Positions 1 to 11,908 of a stretch of 64,000 nt of DNA are shown here, piece by piece. The DNA lies in the NCBI GenBank assembly GCA_030015575.1, contig JASDDO010000018.1, positions 227,153,138-227,217,137 of the forward strand, written 5' to 3'. Origin of the DNA: Agapanthus africanus. Taxonomy: Eukaryota; Streptophyta; Magnoliopsida; Asparagales; Amaryllidaceae. Under the pieces are notes generated by a model. It searched no databases. It had not been told where the DNA came from and worked only from the letters and a program-made list of their open reading frames with translations. Within the stretch, counting starts at the first letter, position 1. Every line of letters begins with the position of its first letter. Position numbers and translations under genes: made by a program.

Positions 1-3000
1 GTCCACTATGCTTCCACTGTTCCCGCTGACTACAACAACCCTATGGCAGAGTCATATACACGTGCACTTCTAAAGCTAGTTTAGAATGACGCTATACTCA
101 TCCTCCTACCGGGTCTCATAATCTAGAACAATAGTAATGGCAAGCTTGGGTAAACAAGAACCTCCCGGTCACCGTCCTTGAGAATACCGGAGCACCTCTC
201 GGGCGCCTGAGGTTACCCACCATATCTGCGGAGTGGCTAATGGAATGTCAAACCTGCTTGAATCTTTAGGTTCTTTTAAATTTTCAGTAATCGTTTGTGG
301 TTCTGGAATCACTTCCAGTTATACCATACTCCCACTACTGTTTTCTCAAAAGGCAATTTTACTAAAACTGTGGCGAGTCAAGAACAATATCACTATTGAT
401 CTTCTAGATGGTAGAAGTTAACCCTCGTCATAGCCCGGGATAGCCCACAAACTACCATTACAGAAACGTGCATTGAGTTATCGAAAGTCTGGTTTTAAGC
501 ATAAGCCGGACAACTCCATATACCTTAACATCGTTAAGATATGAACCACTCTATGTATAATATAGAAACAGAGGCACTGGTTTAATTGGAACCAGATTCA
601 GATCATGCAGCTATCTCTAGTGCATGTCAACTAAATGGAGAGAGGCTGATCAACATTACTCAACTTAGGAGTGCTTCCAGATATGAGTAACATGAAAGAG
701 AATCAAGTTCTCAAAACCATTACTATCAACTGAATACCAAACAAAAGTATCTACATCTTTGATTACCTTGAAGAATCCTGATACTTGCAACACATGGTTC
801 TCTACTTTATTCTTGTACCTATAACTTCTCAAAACATGGACCTTGTATTTCTACGAAATACTTTTCTAAAACTGGAGAACTCATAAGTAAACAGAACATA
901 GTACGAGGACCAACACTTTTGTCTTAATGGACCCTGGACAACATACAATACTTTGTATAAGTCCCCTGAGTTGAATAACCCAGACCCTGTGCGTCGTAGG
1001 TTGAAAACTGTACTATGGTTAAGAAGAATTACATCGCTGTTTAATGCTCCTTACCTAATCATCAACTGATACAGGTAAATGTCATGGACATAATTTCAAA
1101 AAGTTATATCTCACTTTATAAAATAAACGTACAGATATATCATTTTGAAATTGGTTCATAACAACGGATATTCAAAACCAAATATCTGCCATCAGGTAAA
1201 ACCCAGCCGTTTTCCTCAAATATCACCAATTACAAGGAATTCCGATATAATGAGAATATAATCATATAATTCCCAATAACTTATTCCCACTCATCATCTG
1301 TAAAACCATACACATGTGAGAATCAAACCTGATAAATACATACCCTAGAGTAAGGATCTAATTGGGAAATCATTTTTCAATTAACAACGCAGAGTGAAAC
1401 TGAAAAATCAAAATGTTTTAAAGGGTTATCCGGGTATTCCTAGTAATGCCTCTTCTATTATCCATATTCCTGACTGTAACCGTATATTTCTTTGGTATCT
1501 TTCCAAATCCCTTTATTTGTCTTTACTCATTACCTTCTGTACACAACCCTTAGGCTAAATGGTTTTCTTCCTTCTCTACTGTTCGGCACTAGTCTATGGT
1601 TTGGAAGAAGACTATCCAATAAGCATAATAGGTGTACTCTCCTAATCCTAGGAGCACTCGCAACCTGAGAGAAGGTAAAGATAAAAGACAACTGAATAAT
1701 CCTTATTCTATTTCTCCTGAGCCAGAATCCATTCTCGAACTGGAACAAGTTCCTTCGAGTTCGTATATAACATACGATGGATTATCCAATAAATGTGGAT
1801 CTTCGTAGTGATACGGGGTGTTCTGGAGAAATACAAAGGTGAAGTAGGAGTGGCGATGATATACACGTTTTGGTCGCGAATGATAGCAGTCGCAATTTAC
1901 TTTACCCTCTTTCTAATCCCTTTATTTGTCTTTACTTATAACCTTCTGTATAGCTCACTTAGGCTAATTTGTTTTCTTCCTTCCCTTCCTTTTGGCACCT
2001 ACCTATGGTTTGCAGGAAGACTATCTAATAAGCTCAATAGGTGTACCCTCTCCTAATCCTATAGGCCCTCACAATCTGAGAGAAGATAAAAGGAAAAGAC
2101 AACTGAATAGTCCTATTCATTTTCTCCAGAACCGGAAACCATTTTCTATTCTGAAACAAGTTTCTTCGAGTTCGTATGTAAATATACGATGGATTATCCA
2201 ATAAATGTGGATCTTCGTAGCGATACAGAATATTCCGGAGAAAAGAAAAGTGTAAAAGTAGGAGTGGCAATGAGGTATGCAACTCAGACAATCCCAAAGT
2301 CAATATGTTTTAAGAAGGTTCGGTTAACTTGGTTTATGAGTTGTAATCTAGGGTCGGGACATGGTCGCTGCCTAAGAAAGAGAAAAGAAACAATCAGCGT
2401 GCACTCTAATCTAGATCAAAATAGTCAATCACTTTATCTAATCAAGATGTCTCCCACTGTATCCTGATATTCTTCTCCAAACCTGAAAGATGAATTAGTC
2501 GGGATCATCTAAAATCACCCGTGGAGTAAACTAACTCATCAGTAGGAATCGGGATCCAACTATTATCGCATGATAACCTAATGGAATCCACTCAAGTTAT
2601 CACACTCCAGAAGGTATGGGCATGCCTGGCAAGTTTCCTGTATGTTTGAAACTCCCAATGTGATTTTTACCCCATGCTCTTATGACCATGACGAAGGCCA
2701 ACATATCATAAGTCACTTGTCAAGTTCTACCCGTCATTGTCCTGGTTAATTTGAACCCACCCGTACGTACCTTTGACAAAGGACAACATAGTAGTACGAC
2801 TGTGCCAAACTAGTTCATCTATCTATGCAACAAAAAAGTTAAAAGCAGCTACCATACACTATGCCATGTCGAAGGCCAACAAACATAGCATGAATACTAA
2901 GTGCTACCCGTCTGAAATGACACAGGGCTATGAATAGTTTTCGGCGAAAAACCTTTAACGTAATGAACTTGATATTGTTGAAGGAACCGGATAGCTTTTA

Positions 3001-3981
3001 GCAAATATATAGTGGCGAAAACCATTGCTAAAGAGGTAATTCCCGGTGAAGGGATCTCAGCTCTTTCCTCGTCGAATGAGGTGCAGGATATTTCCCAACT
3101 GAATACCTCGATGCAAAGCAAAAAAGTAAACGACTATAGTGAAGTTATTACCTTGACATAAACTTCTGCCCAAGAGGTCGCTCCCGGTGAAGGGATCTCG
3201 GCTTTTGCCTCGTCGAATGAGGTGCAGGATATTCATAACCGAATACCGCTATGCAAAAGAAAAGAAAACGTCCTTGTATTAACAACTTTTGAAAATTGTT
3301 CCAACAACATCAATTAGGTCTGTTTTCTTTGCATTTATCCGAATCAACACAGTCGCATCAATTAATCACACCAGAAAACAACGAAAATATGATGTACGTA
3401 TATGCCATCCGCATTCACCACTGGGCCCCGTCATCACCCGTTAGGTTACTTAACTAACGACAGAGCTGGGGCTGGACTAGCACGGGTGCAAAATATATAC
3501 AACATCTACTAGTATATATATAACAATAAATAATAATCGCTCCAGGTATGATAAACACAACATCACAAAACAATACCGATAATCTGGGAGCCCTGGGTTT
3601 CCTTTGAGCCGCAAGTGAAACCCGATGTTCCCCTGGTCGTGTGGATAGCCTGTGCAATAAAAACCTAGACCCCTACGAGCGCGGCAAGTTACCTGCCAAA
3701 ATCAAAAGTGAGGCAGCCCCTTTCATCAAATTGAATGGGCCACCCAGCACTTCACGGAATCCGGTAACTTGACCACCCCTTCTTGGGTCAACCTGTACTC
3801 CTTACGAGTGCGGCGAATAGCCCGCCAGTTCTAGAGTGAGGCCCACTCCGTCTCAATATCATGAGATGCGGACCTGTTGCCCTCCAGAACCCGACTATCC
3901 AAGCACTCCATCACGGGGTAATCCTAGTACAGAAAAGAAAATATGTACAACGGTGACAACGACTTCAACCCGGTCGTGCCC
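1..3981 (-). mobile_element. Internal region of an old family-A copia element (partial)
   Basis: This stretch aligns by eye, end to end, with the internal region of the next A element (about 7252-11220), at roughly 85-90% identity. It is therefore an older member of the same minus-strand Ty1/copia family. Reading leftwards in element sense it holds the leader (about 3981 to 2500), the A-specific duplicated segment (about 2290-1480), and decayed integrase-linker and RT sequence that runs off the left edge. No long open frame survives. It stops abruptly at 3981, about 690 bp before where its PBS should be, at the terminus of another A LTR. The matching LTR end is probably the fragment at 14108-14373. 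Confidence 0.8.
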
Positions 3982-4703
3982 TGTAAGTGCACGGCGGCGC
4001 CCCGGCCGTCAATCCGACGGCCAAATGCGGAAACGGTGATAAACTTTAATTTTGCGAACTTAGCAAACCGGCACCACCGCGCACTAAACCCCGGATCGGG
4101 CCATTAAACTAGTTCTAGCTAACTACAAGATGGGAAAAGATATACCGAGTGATCCGAGTCCTCCGGTCTTCTCGTCGTCGTCCCGATCTCCTGTGGAAAC
4201 TCCGGTCGTCGCCTCCTCGCCGGAAGGGCACCACATCGCCTGCATCTTTTACGGGCTCCCACCTCAATACCGAGGCAACTCGGGCATGAAGCTGGCAAGT
4301 CGACATGCCCAAGATATGCTGTAGGAAGTGTAGTGCTTTGTCTCTTTGGGGTAGTGGATGTTGCCATTTGATAGATGGAGGAATCAAGATAAGAAAAATG
4401 GTGCTTGCATTTTTCTAGCATGAAATGAGATCAAGGAAAATTGCCACACTCAAAATGAAACACTCTCATTTTTCTCCCCTCTCCAAAATTGTGGCCGGCC
4501 ATGATGAAAATGAGAATGGTGAAGGGATAAATCAAAACTCATGAAGGGAGGTGAGTGTAGTAGAAAGCAAGGGGTGACCACATCTAAAAACATCATGATA
4601 ACATATGAACATCAAACCCATACCCTTTCTAATCTCATTAATGCACCATCATGGATGAAAGATATCATAATCAATACAATAGCAAGAAACCCCCTCCACA
4701 AAT

Positions 4704-4727
4704 GTTATTTGCACAATTGCAAATAAC
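4704..4727. repeat. 9-bp inverted repeat inside A LTR
   Basis: GTTATTTGC (4704-4712) and GCAAATAAC (4719-4727) are perfectly complementary around a 6-nt loop, and the pair is bracketed by direct copies of AACCCCCTCCA. The same arrangement is in the A LTRs near 18611 and 26660. In the LTR at 11909 the left arm has lost one base pair. It could be a regulatory or RNA structure of the LTR; its function is unknown. Confidence 0.6.
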
Positions 4728-4955
4728 CCCCTCCATCGGAAAAGTCCGGCCGGGAAAGAACAAAAGAAAACCGGCCGTAGCGGAATGCAAACTGGCAACT
4801 CCAGAAAACTGGTCCCGTAATAAATTACAGGAAAACCCCCAAACTGTGCATACACACCCGCATCTGTATTCCGTCCGGATACAAATGTAAAGAGACAAAA
4901 TCTACACTGTACTATACTAGGATCCGGCTTAAACCAAAGCCAGGTAGTAAAATCC

Positions 4956-5076
4956 GTTCGATCCTGATCCGTGCAATACCGCACGTATCTGATCGAACCG
5001 GGCCATATAACTATACGGCCTCTAGCACTAACCGTCCGATCCCGATCCGTGCAATACCGCACGTATCTGATCGGAC
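4956..5076. repeat. Two tandem 78-bp palindromic units in A LTR
   Basis: Unit 1 has arms GTTCGATC (4956-4963) and GATCGAAC (4991-4998). Unit 2 has GTCCGATC (5034-5041) and GATCGGAC (5069-5076). Both have an inner GTGC/GCAC stem. The units differ by a paired change (T-A to C-G), so each arm pair stays perfect. The same two units recur in the LTRs at 11909, 17772 and 25820. Confidence 0.8.
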
Positions 5077-6181
5077 CCTGCCATATCTCCATACGGCTTC
5101 TACAGCGTTTCGCCCGAAAGCTGAGTAACTAAATGTGTGGTGGACTCTGAATACTCGTCAATACTATGGCTTTGGATTTAACCACTAGCACGTCAGAGGT
5201 ATAAGCCAATTCGTAACGGGCCACCAGCTATTGACTAAAAGGGACGTCGATGAGCGAACTCATCCTGACACCCTACTGAGCCTGTTAGTGACAATATCCG
5301 TACAGTCTGGTCCGTTCGTCTATGAGCATCGCATGGCGGGCCTAGGGGGTTGGTAAAAGTCAGACCCAAAAAGCGGTACAAGTCGTGTCGGAGTGTAGCC
5401 CAGAACACCCTGAGATACTACTGGAATACCTACCAGTAAATCTCCTGCCTTGGCCAAGGACTTCGTGTAATGGCTCTCCTAGACACAGCGCGACCTCACC
5501 CCCAATACCGGGAGAGACGAACCCCTGAAGATCCGCTCACTGCCTCCATGTGGCTCGGGACTGTACCCAACTAAAACCTGTTTGCACGACTCCTTTGAGC
5601 CGTGGTAGGGTAGTAATCAAAGCACAGTGGGAACTCACACGAGACAAATGACGATCCCCAGGTCGATGAACTAACCTGTACACATGTCACCAGGGAACTG
5701 CTATCTGACGTCAGGTATAAGACCAACTAGCAGGTTCCCGGCGAGTCCTGTCCGGTGTACTCATAACCCAATGAGCACCTGTATACATCTTAGGTGAACC
5801 AACTGACACCAGTGGCTTGTGAGACCGGCCACCGCCCCTCGTCGGGGTCTCGACTGTATACACTAGTCTACTCTGGAGAATCGATGCCCTGTCTCGAAAC
5901 TCCCACGACTAGGGACCTTTTAAGGATATGCTTGTAGACCCCGGCTCTCACGTATATGATCGCCCTCATACTGCTGGTCGTCAAGCAAGAATCCTAGGGG
6001 CTCTATCAACGTGCAATAGCGACCTGTCAGGTCACCTAAAGCAGTACATGATGATAAAGGTAAACCAGATAGCATACTATCATTTCAAGTAAGACTGTCC
6101 TACCGGGATAGGTCCTCCCTCAATCATTGCAATCACGTGCCTGTGATCCAATAATCGACTCTGAGGGCACTATCTCCAACA

Positions 6182-6194
6182 ATCTCCCACTTGC
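6182..6194 (-). other. Polypurine tract of A1-A2 element
   Basis: In element sense this reads GCAAGTGGGAGAT directly before the TGTTGG start of the 3' LTR. It is the expected plus-strand priming site, and the same sequence precedes the family-B LTRs. Confidence 0.85.
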
Positions 6195-8150
6195 ACTCAA
6201 GGCTAATTATTGCGATGTCGCATACTCACAGCCCGTGTAATACCGAACACCCAACTCCTCTACTGGTCAGTCGCACAAAGCCTGTTTGCGAAACTATTTC
6301 GTTCGAGGAAAAGCCTCAGTGAGTGGATCCGCCTAGATGTTTCTTTCTATGTCTCTCTATATCTCAAGTTCGCGGAGAAAACCATCTCCCGAAATGAGCA
6401 ATACCTGTCTTAGAATGTCTGGATGTCTGATGGGACCTAGCTCATAAATGAACTTCAAATCCAAACTTCTTCGACTGTATCGTCAACTGAACTTAATCAG
6501 TATCCTGCGCCATGCCTCCCTCAGTATTGCCTTGGACCACCTGTCCAAAACACTGCCCTTCGTCAGAAGGAAAACTATAACTCTGATAACCTCCTTGTCG
6601 TCCATGTCACCTTGGAAGCCTGGAATGATAACTGTCTCCCAAGTGAGGATGTCGTTATCATATCCCTAGAACATCCACTTATGTTCTAAAACTGCTTCCG
6701 ACTGTTTCTCCAGGATTGGATCAATGTCAACTTATTGCATCTAGTGCAAGAACAACATCTGGTGCGGTACTTGACATCTCATGATTGACTCAATTGCCTA
6801 AGCAAGTGTTCTGCCAATCATGCACATCCCTCTCTACTTTAGTCTATAAGACACCATTAGAGAGGGTGACTCCATTACCTACAGGTACACTACCGTGCCA
6901 GGAGTCGTCCATTCTAAATACTCTTAGAATGCTGTCAAAGTACCCTGATTGGGAAACCACCCAAATCTAGATCTAAAACCATAGATCTAGTAACCAGTAT
7001 GTCTGATATTGTGTCCAAGTCCCTTGTGGAGAATCCACTGTGTGACGACCAAAGTATAACCGATCGTAGTATAGGAATATCACTTCCTACTTTGTGTATG
7101 TCATCCATAACCCGGATATCACACCCTACTACCTTTTCAACATATCCATCCCCTATTCTGATGACATCAAACCCATGACTGTCACATCAGAAATAGATGA
7201 TCTATCTCCGCTATATCTGCTTTAGTCTATAAATAGACATAAGCCTGATGTCCACCAATGCTTCCGCTGCTCCCACTGACTACGACAACCCTCTGGCAGA
7301 GTCATATAGACGTGCACTTCTAAAGCTAGTTTAGAACGACGCTATACTCATCCTCCTACCGGGTCTCGCAGCCTGGAACAACAGCAATGGCAAGTGTGGG
7401 TAAACAAGAACTTCCCTGTCACCGTCCTTGAGGCTACCGGAGTACCTCTCGGGTGCCTGAAGTTACCTACCGTATCTGCGGAGTGGCCAATGGAATGTCA
7501 AACCAGATTGAATCTTTAGGTTCCTTATCAAATCTTCAGTAATCGTTTGCAGTTCTGGAATCACTTCCAGTTCTACCATACTCCCACTACTGTTTTTGAA
7601 AAAATTCATTTTTAATAAAACTGTGGCGAGTCTAGAACAATATTTCTATTGATCTGACAGATGGTAGAAAGTCAACCCTCGTCATAGCCTGGGTCAACCC
7701 ACAAACAGCCATTACAGAAACGTGCCTTGAGTTATCCAGAGTCTGGTTTTAATCATAAGCCGGACAACTCCCCGTACCTGAACAATGTTAAGATATGAAC
7801 TGTACTATATCCAATATAGAACCAGAGGCACTGATTTAATTGAACCAGATTCAAATCATGCAGCTATCTCCAGTGCATGTCAACTAAATGGAAAGAGGCC
7901 GATCAGCGTTACTCAACTTAGGAATGCTTCCAATTATAAGTAACCTGAAAGAGAAGCAATTTCTCTTTATCATTACTATCAACTGAATACCATACACAAG
8001 TATCTACATCTTCGATCACTTTGAAGAATCCCGATACTTGCTACACCTGGTTCTCTACTCTATTCAAATACCTATAACTCCTCAAAACTCAGACCCTGTG
8101 TTTATATGAAACACATGTCTAAGAACTAGAGAAGTTAAAAGTAAACAGAA
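6195..8150 (-). pseudogene. Decayed copia pol (integrase linker, RT, RNase H)
   Basis: Read on the minus strand in three frames, this region still shows pieces of Ty1/copia pol. The RNase H tail has an ADPLTEAFPRTK-like string near 6315-6335. A DDSWHGSVPVGNGVTLS-like RT segment lies near 6850-6910. The RT active site is reduced to MDDIH near 7097-7108, where the family has YVDDILLIG. An integrase-to-RT linker with ELEVIP..., EDLIR and PLRRYGR...APERY is near 7440-7620. Frameshifts and stops separate all of these, so no functional polyprotein can be made. In the decayed RT, the distance from the DD motif to the RNase H tail is about 755 bp, longer than the 566-570 bp in family B, so A has lost less of this region. 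Confidence 0.75.
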
Positions 8151-8735
8151 TATAGTATGAGGACCAACCCCTTTGTCTTAATAGACACTGGACAATATAC
8201 AATACTCTGTATAAGTCCGCTGAGTCTAACAACTCTTTCACTGTGTGTCGTAGGTTGAAAAATGTACTTATGGTTAAGAAGAATTACACCGCTGTTTAAT
8301 GCTTCTTACCTAACCATCCACTGATATAGGTAAATGTCATCGACATAATATCAAAAGGTATATCTCACTCTATGAAAATAGACGTACAGATATATCAATT
8401 TGAAATTGGTGCACAACAGCGGATATTCAAAACTAAAAATTTGCCGACCGGCAAACAGCCCAGGTGATCTCCTCAAATATCACCGATTACAACGAATCCC
8501 GATATAATGAGGATGATCACCCAATTCCCAATAACTTACTCCCACTCATCATCTGTAAAACCATACAGATGTGAGAATCATACCTGGTGAATACATACCC
8601 TGGAGTAAGTATCTAATCGGGAAATCAGTTTTCTTTTAACAGTACACAGTGAACTGAAACATTGAAATGTTTCGATGGGGTATCCTGGTATTCCTAGTAA
8701 TGCCTCTACCATTTTCCAGATTCACAACTATAACC
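8150..8735 (-). other. Unrecognised internal segment of A element
   Basis: This lies where protease and integrase would be expected in element sense. I could not recognise their motifs in any minus-strand frame. It is AT-rich with many stops, and it has close copies at about 550-1480 and 22050-22650, so it belongs to the element. It holds nothing else I can name. Confidence 0.5.
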
Positions 8736-9530
8736 GCATAATTCTTTGCCACCTCTCCAAATCCCTTTATATGTCTTTAGTCGTTACCTTCTGCACACCT
8801 CTTAGGCCAAATGGTTTTCTTCCTTCCCTACCGTTCGGCACCAGCCTATGGTTTGGAAGAAGACTATCCAATAAGTATAATGGGTGTACTGTCCTAATCC
8901 TAGGAGCACTCGCAATGCGAGAGAAGGTGAAGATAAAAGACAACCGAATAAACCTTATTCCTATTTCTCCTGGACCAGAATCCATCCCCGAACTGGAACA
9001 AGTTCCTTTCGAGTTCGTATATAACCATACGATGGAGTATCCAAATAAACTGTGGATCTTCGTAGTGATACGGAGTGTCCCGGAGAAATACAAAGGTGAT
9101 TTAGGATTGGCGAAGGAATACTTGGTTTGGTCGTGAACATCAGTCGCAATTTACTTTGCCCTCTTACTAATCCCTTACTTTGTCTTAATCTTAATACCTT
9201 CTGCACACCGTTTAGGCTAATTGGTCTTCTTCATTCCACACTGTTCCGCACCGGCCTAAATTTTGGAAGAAGACTATCCAATTTGCGTAATAGGTGTACT
9301 ATCTCCTAAACTAAGGAGTACTCGCAACCTGAGAGAAGGTAAAAGGGAAAAGACAACTGAATAATACTATCCGTTTTCTCCAGAACCGGAAACCATCCTC
9401 GAATTTCTTCAAGTTCGTATCTAACCATACGATGGCTTTGTCCAATGGAAGTGGACGTTCGTAGTAATACGGGGTGTCCTGGAGAAAAGGGTAAAAGTAG
9501 GAGTGGCAATGAGGTCTGCAACTTTGACAA
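8736..9530 (-). repeat. A-specific tandem duplication of about 410 bp
   Basis: The segment from about 8736 and the one from about 9145 align along their length; both contain TGGAAGAAGACTATCCAA followed by a GTGTACT-type block. Each unit has a hairpin with arms TCGTAT and ATACGA just before a GATGG. The duplication is also present at about 1480-2290 and 22650-23440, so it was in the family ancestor. I did not find it in family B. A 153-codon plus-strand frame (8675-9136) runs antisense through it and is not considered real. Its role is unknown; it sits where gag would be expected. Confidence 0.7.
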
Positions 9531-9603
9531 TCCAAAAAGCCAGTGTTAAGAAGGTTCGGTCAACTTGGTCACTGAGTCATAGTCTTAGGGTCGGGTCAAT
9601 GGT

Positions 9604-9640
9604 CGCTGCCACAGAGAAAGAGAAAAGAAACACTCAGCGT
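9604..9640 (-). promoter_or_regulatory. Pyrimidine tract plus AG before the A reading frame
   Basis: In element sense this reads as a long C/T run ending GGCAG and then CGACC. Its position matches the C/T run plus AG before the family-B ORF start. It looks like an intron 3' splice site. Splicing is known for barley BARE and other plant copia elements; for this element it is inference. Confidence 0.45.
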
Positions 9641-9905
9641 GCACTCTAACCTAGATCAGAATGGTTACCAATTTATCTAATCTGTAAACCTCCCACTGTA
9701 CCTCAAATTCTTCTCCAAACCTGAAAGAAGAATTAGTCGGGATCACCCGAGGAGTAAACTAACTCATCAGTGGGAATCGGGATCCAACTATCATCGCATG
9801 ATAACGTGATGGAATCCGCTCACGGTATCACACTCCAGAAGGTATGCGCATATCTGGCAAGTTTCAGTTCTTTTGAAACTCCCGATGTGATTTCTGCCCC
9901 ATGCT

Positions 9906-10106
9906 CTTATGACCTTGACTTTGGCCAACAAATCATAAGTCACATGTCAAGTTCTGCCCGTCATTCTCCAGGTTAATTTGAGCCCACCCGTACAAGCCCT
10001 TGACTTTGGCCAACAAGGCTATACGACTGCCCCAAACCAACGCATCTATCTATGCTTCATATGAATAACCAACAGCTACCAAACATTGTGCCTTGACTTT
10101 GGCCAA
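9906..10106 (-). repeat. Triplicated small hairpin (GCCAA/TTGAC) in A leader
   Basis: Three copies of TTGACTTTGGCCAA lie at 9915-9928, 10000-10013 and 10093-10106, spaced 85-93 bp. In element sense each can fold TTGGC-CAAA-GTCAA. The first on the plus strand has a further perfect outer stem, CTTATGA (9906-9912) with TCATAAG (9933-9939). Family B has the same three positions with other loop bases. Confidence 0.75.
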
Positions 10107-10254
10107 CAAACACAGCTTGAATACTATTGACTACCCATATGAAACGACGGAGGGCTACGAATGGTTTCTGGCGAAAACCTTTAACGTAATGAACTTGATA
10201 TCGTTGAAGGAACGGATAGCTTTTTAGAAAATATAGTGACGAAAACCTTTACTA

Positions 10255-10445
10255 AAGAGGTCACTCCCGGTGAAGGGATCTCGGCTCTTTCCCCGTAGAA
10301 TGGGGTGCAGGATATTCTAAATGAATACCACGATGCAAAGCAAAAGTAATCGGCTATAGTGAAGTTAATGCCCTGACGCAAACTTCTGTCCAAGGGGTCA
10401 CTCCCGGTGAAAGGATCTCGGCCCTTGCCTCGTCGACTGAGGAGC
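10255..10445 (-). repeat. Duplicated leader block with paired stems (A element)
   Basis: Two diverged copies of a block are present, each with TCACTCCCGGTGAA followed by a short inverted repeat. The stems are CCCC...GGGG at 10291-10305 and CCTC...GAGG at 10428-10442. The same two-copy block is found in every A and B element here, so it predates their split. Confidence 0.7.
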
Positions 10446-11379
10446 AGGATATTCCAAATGAATACCACGATGCAAAACAAAAGTGAACGTCCTTGCAATA
10501 ACAGCTTTTTGAAAAGTGTTCCAACAACATCAGATTAGGTTTGTTTATCTTGCATTGATCCGAATCAATGCAGTCCCATCAATTGATCACACCACAAAGA
10601 ACGAAAAATATACTGACGTACGTATATGCCATCCGCATTCGCCACTGGGTCCCGTCATCACCCGTTAGGTTAGCTAACTAACGGCAGAGCGGGGACTGGA
10701 CTAGCGCGGATGAAAAACATATACAACATCTACTAATATATATACTAATATATAGTATTTCGCTCAAGGCGTGAATAAAATGCAACATCACAGAAATGTA
10801 CAGCATCACAGAACAATACAGATATCTGGGATCCCCGGGTTTCACAGAGCCACTACTGAAACCCGACGTTCCCCTGGTCGTGTGGATAGCCTGTGCAATG
10901 AAATCCTAGACCCCTACGGGCGCGGCAAGTCACCCGCCAAAACCTGAAGCGAGGCAGCCCCTTTCAGCACCGTGAATGGACCACCCAGCACTTCACGGAA
11001 TCCGGTAACTTGGGCAGCCCTCCTGGGTCAACCTGTACCCCCTACGAGTGCGGCAAATAGCCTGCCAATTCGAGAGCGAAGCCCCCTCCGTCCCAATGCC
11101 CTGAGTTGCGGGCTTGTTGCCCTCCAGAACCCGGCTATCCGTGCACCCCTCCGCGGGGTAACCCTAGTACAGAAAGTAAAATATACATACAACGGGTACA
11201 TCGACCGCAACCAGGTCGTGCCCCAAAAGAATAATACAAACAGGCAGTGACGGCAGTCCACATGTCAGACGCTCGCCCCGCAATATCAAATGTATATAAT
11301 ACAACAACACTGTACTAGCATTGCATCCAGGCTATCCCCCACGACCGATCCGCAACATCACAGCAAAACACAGAACATC

Positions 11380-11438
11380 AACGTGAAAATCACGTTCGCA
11401 AATCCGTCTAACCGGGCTATAGCAGTTAGACCGGATTT
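11380..11438 (-). repeat. Two strong adjacent hairpins in A leader
   Basis: AACGTGA (11380-11386) pairs with TCACGTT (11390-11396) around a 3-nt loop. AAATCCGTCTAAC (11400-11412) pairs with GTTAGACCGGATTT (11425-11438) with one bulged base. Both are kept in the other A element (second hairpin 25309-25347). They lie about 470-525 nt downstream of the PBS in element sense. Confidence 0.7.
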
Positions 11439-11650
11439 ACCGATCAAGTGACATTCACGGTCGCAGATATAATGTAAATACTGTGAAATAATGTGTTTAA
11501 AATATCCGATCGATCAAAAATTAAGTGGGCCCCCAAGCAATACTGTAGCACTCACAGAAAATCTGGGCCCAATTTTAATATTCCAAAACCCCTATTTTTA
11601 GCCCACAAGCCCACTGCAAAAAAATGATGACATGATCCCTCATTCATGTG

Positions 11651-11692
11651 GCGGATCCGCGGCCTCCAGAGTGGTAATGGCCGTAGATCCGC
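11651..11692 (-). repeat. GC-rich leader hairpin of A element
   Basis: GCGGATCCGCGGCC (11651-11664) pairs with GGCCGTAGATCCGC (11679-11692) in an otherwise AT-rich leader, about 214 nt downstream of the PBS. Equivalent stems with compensating changes occur at 25563-25603, 38176-38222 and 56639-56683. Confidence 0.8.
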
Positions 11693-11894
11693 GGTCGTAC
11701 GGAGGGATCGTGTTGTCGAATTTTTCCAGTGTTCTTAGAACTCCCTGCACATCATTCTGAGACAACCTGAAAAATTTTTCGAGACCAAAAAATTTCAACA
11801 GAAAACTGATGTGAACAAAAATGCAAGTTTTGGAATTTTGGTCGATCGGAAATGTAAAATACATCAAACAATGCTAGACGAAGTTAATGGCGAA

Positions 11895-11906
11895 GCTCTG
11901 ATACCA
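11895..11906 (-). other. Primer binding site, initiator tRNA-Met type (A1-A2)
   Basis: In element sense this reads TGGTATCAGAGC, complementary to the 3' end of plant initiator tRNA-Met. It is 2 nt from the 5' LTR edge at 11909. Confidence 0.93.
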
Positions 11907-11908
11907 CT

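Larger units (their letters stand above)
3982..6181 (-). repeat. 3' LTR of A1-A2 element
   Basis: On the plus strand it begins TGTAAGTGCACGG and ends CTATCTCCAACA, giving TG...CA ends in element sense. Length is 2,200 bp. It is nearly identical to 11909-14107. It contains a GGCCGTC/GACGGCC hairpin near its outer end (4004-4022), a 9-bp inverted repeat at 4704-4727, and two tandem 78-bp palindromic units at 4956-5076. A 147-codon minus-strand frame (4649-5092) crosses those units and is not taken as a gene. Confidence 0.93.

Noticed and set aside
4649-5092. 147-codon minus-strand frame with a repeated GPIRYVRYCTD motif, also at 12575-13018
   Set aside because: The repeat comes from the 78-bp palindromic DNA units. 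The frame is broken in the A3 and A4 LTRs.
8675-9136. 153-codon plus-strand frame
   Set aside because: It is antisense to the element and lies within the tandem-duplicated segment; other copies do not keep it open.
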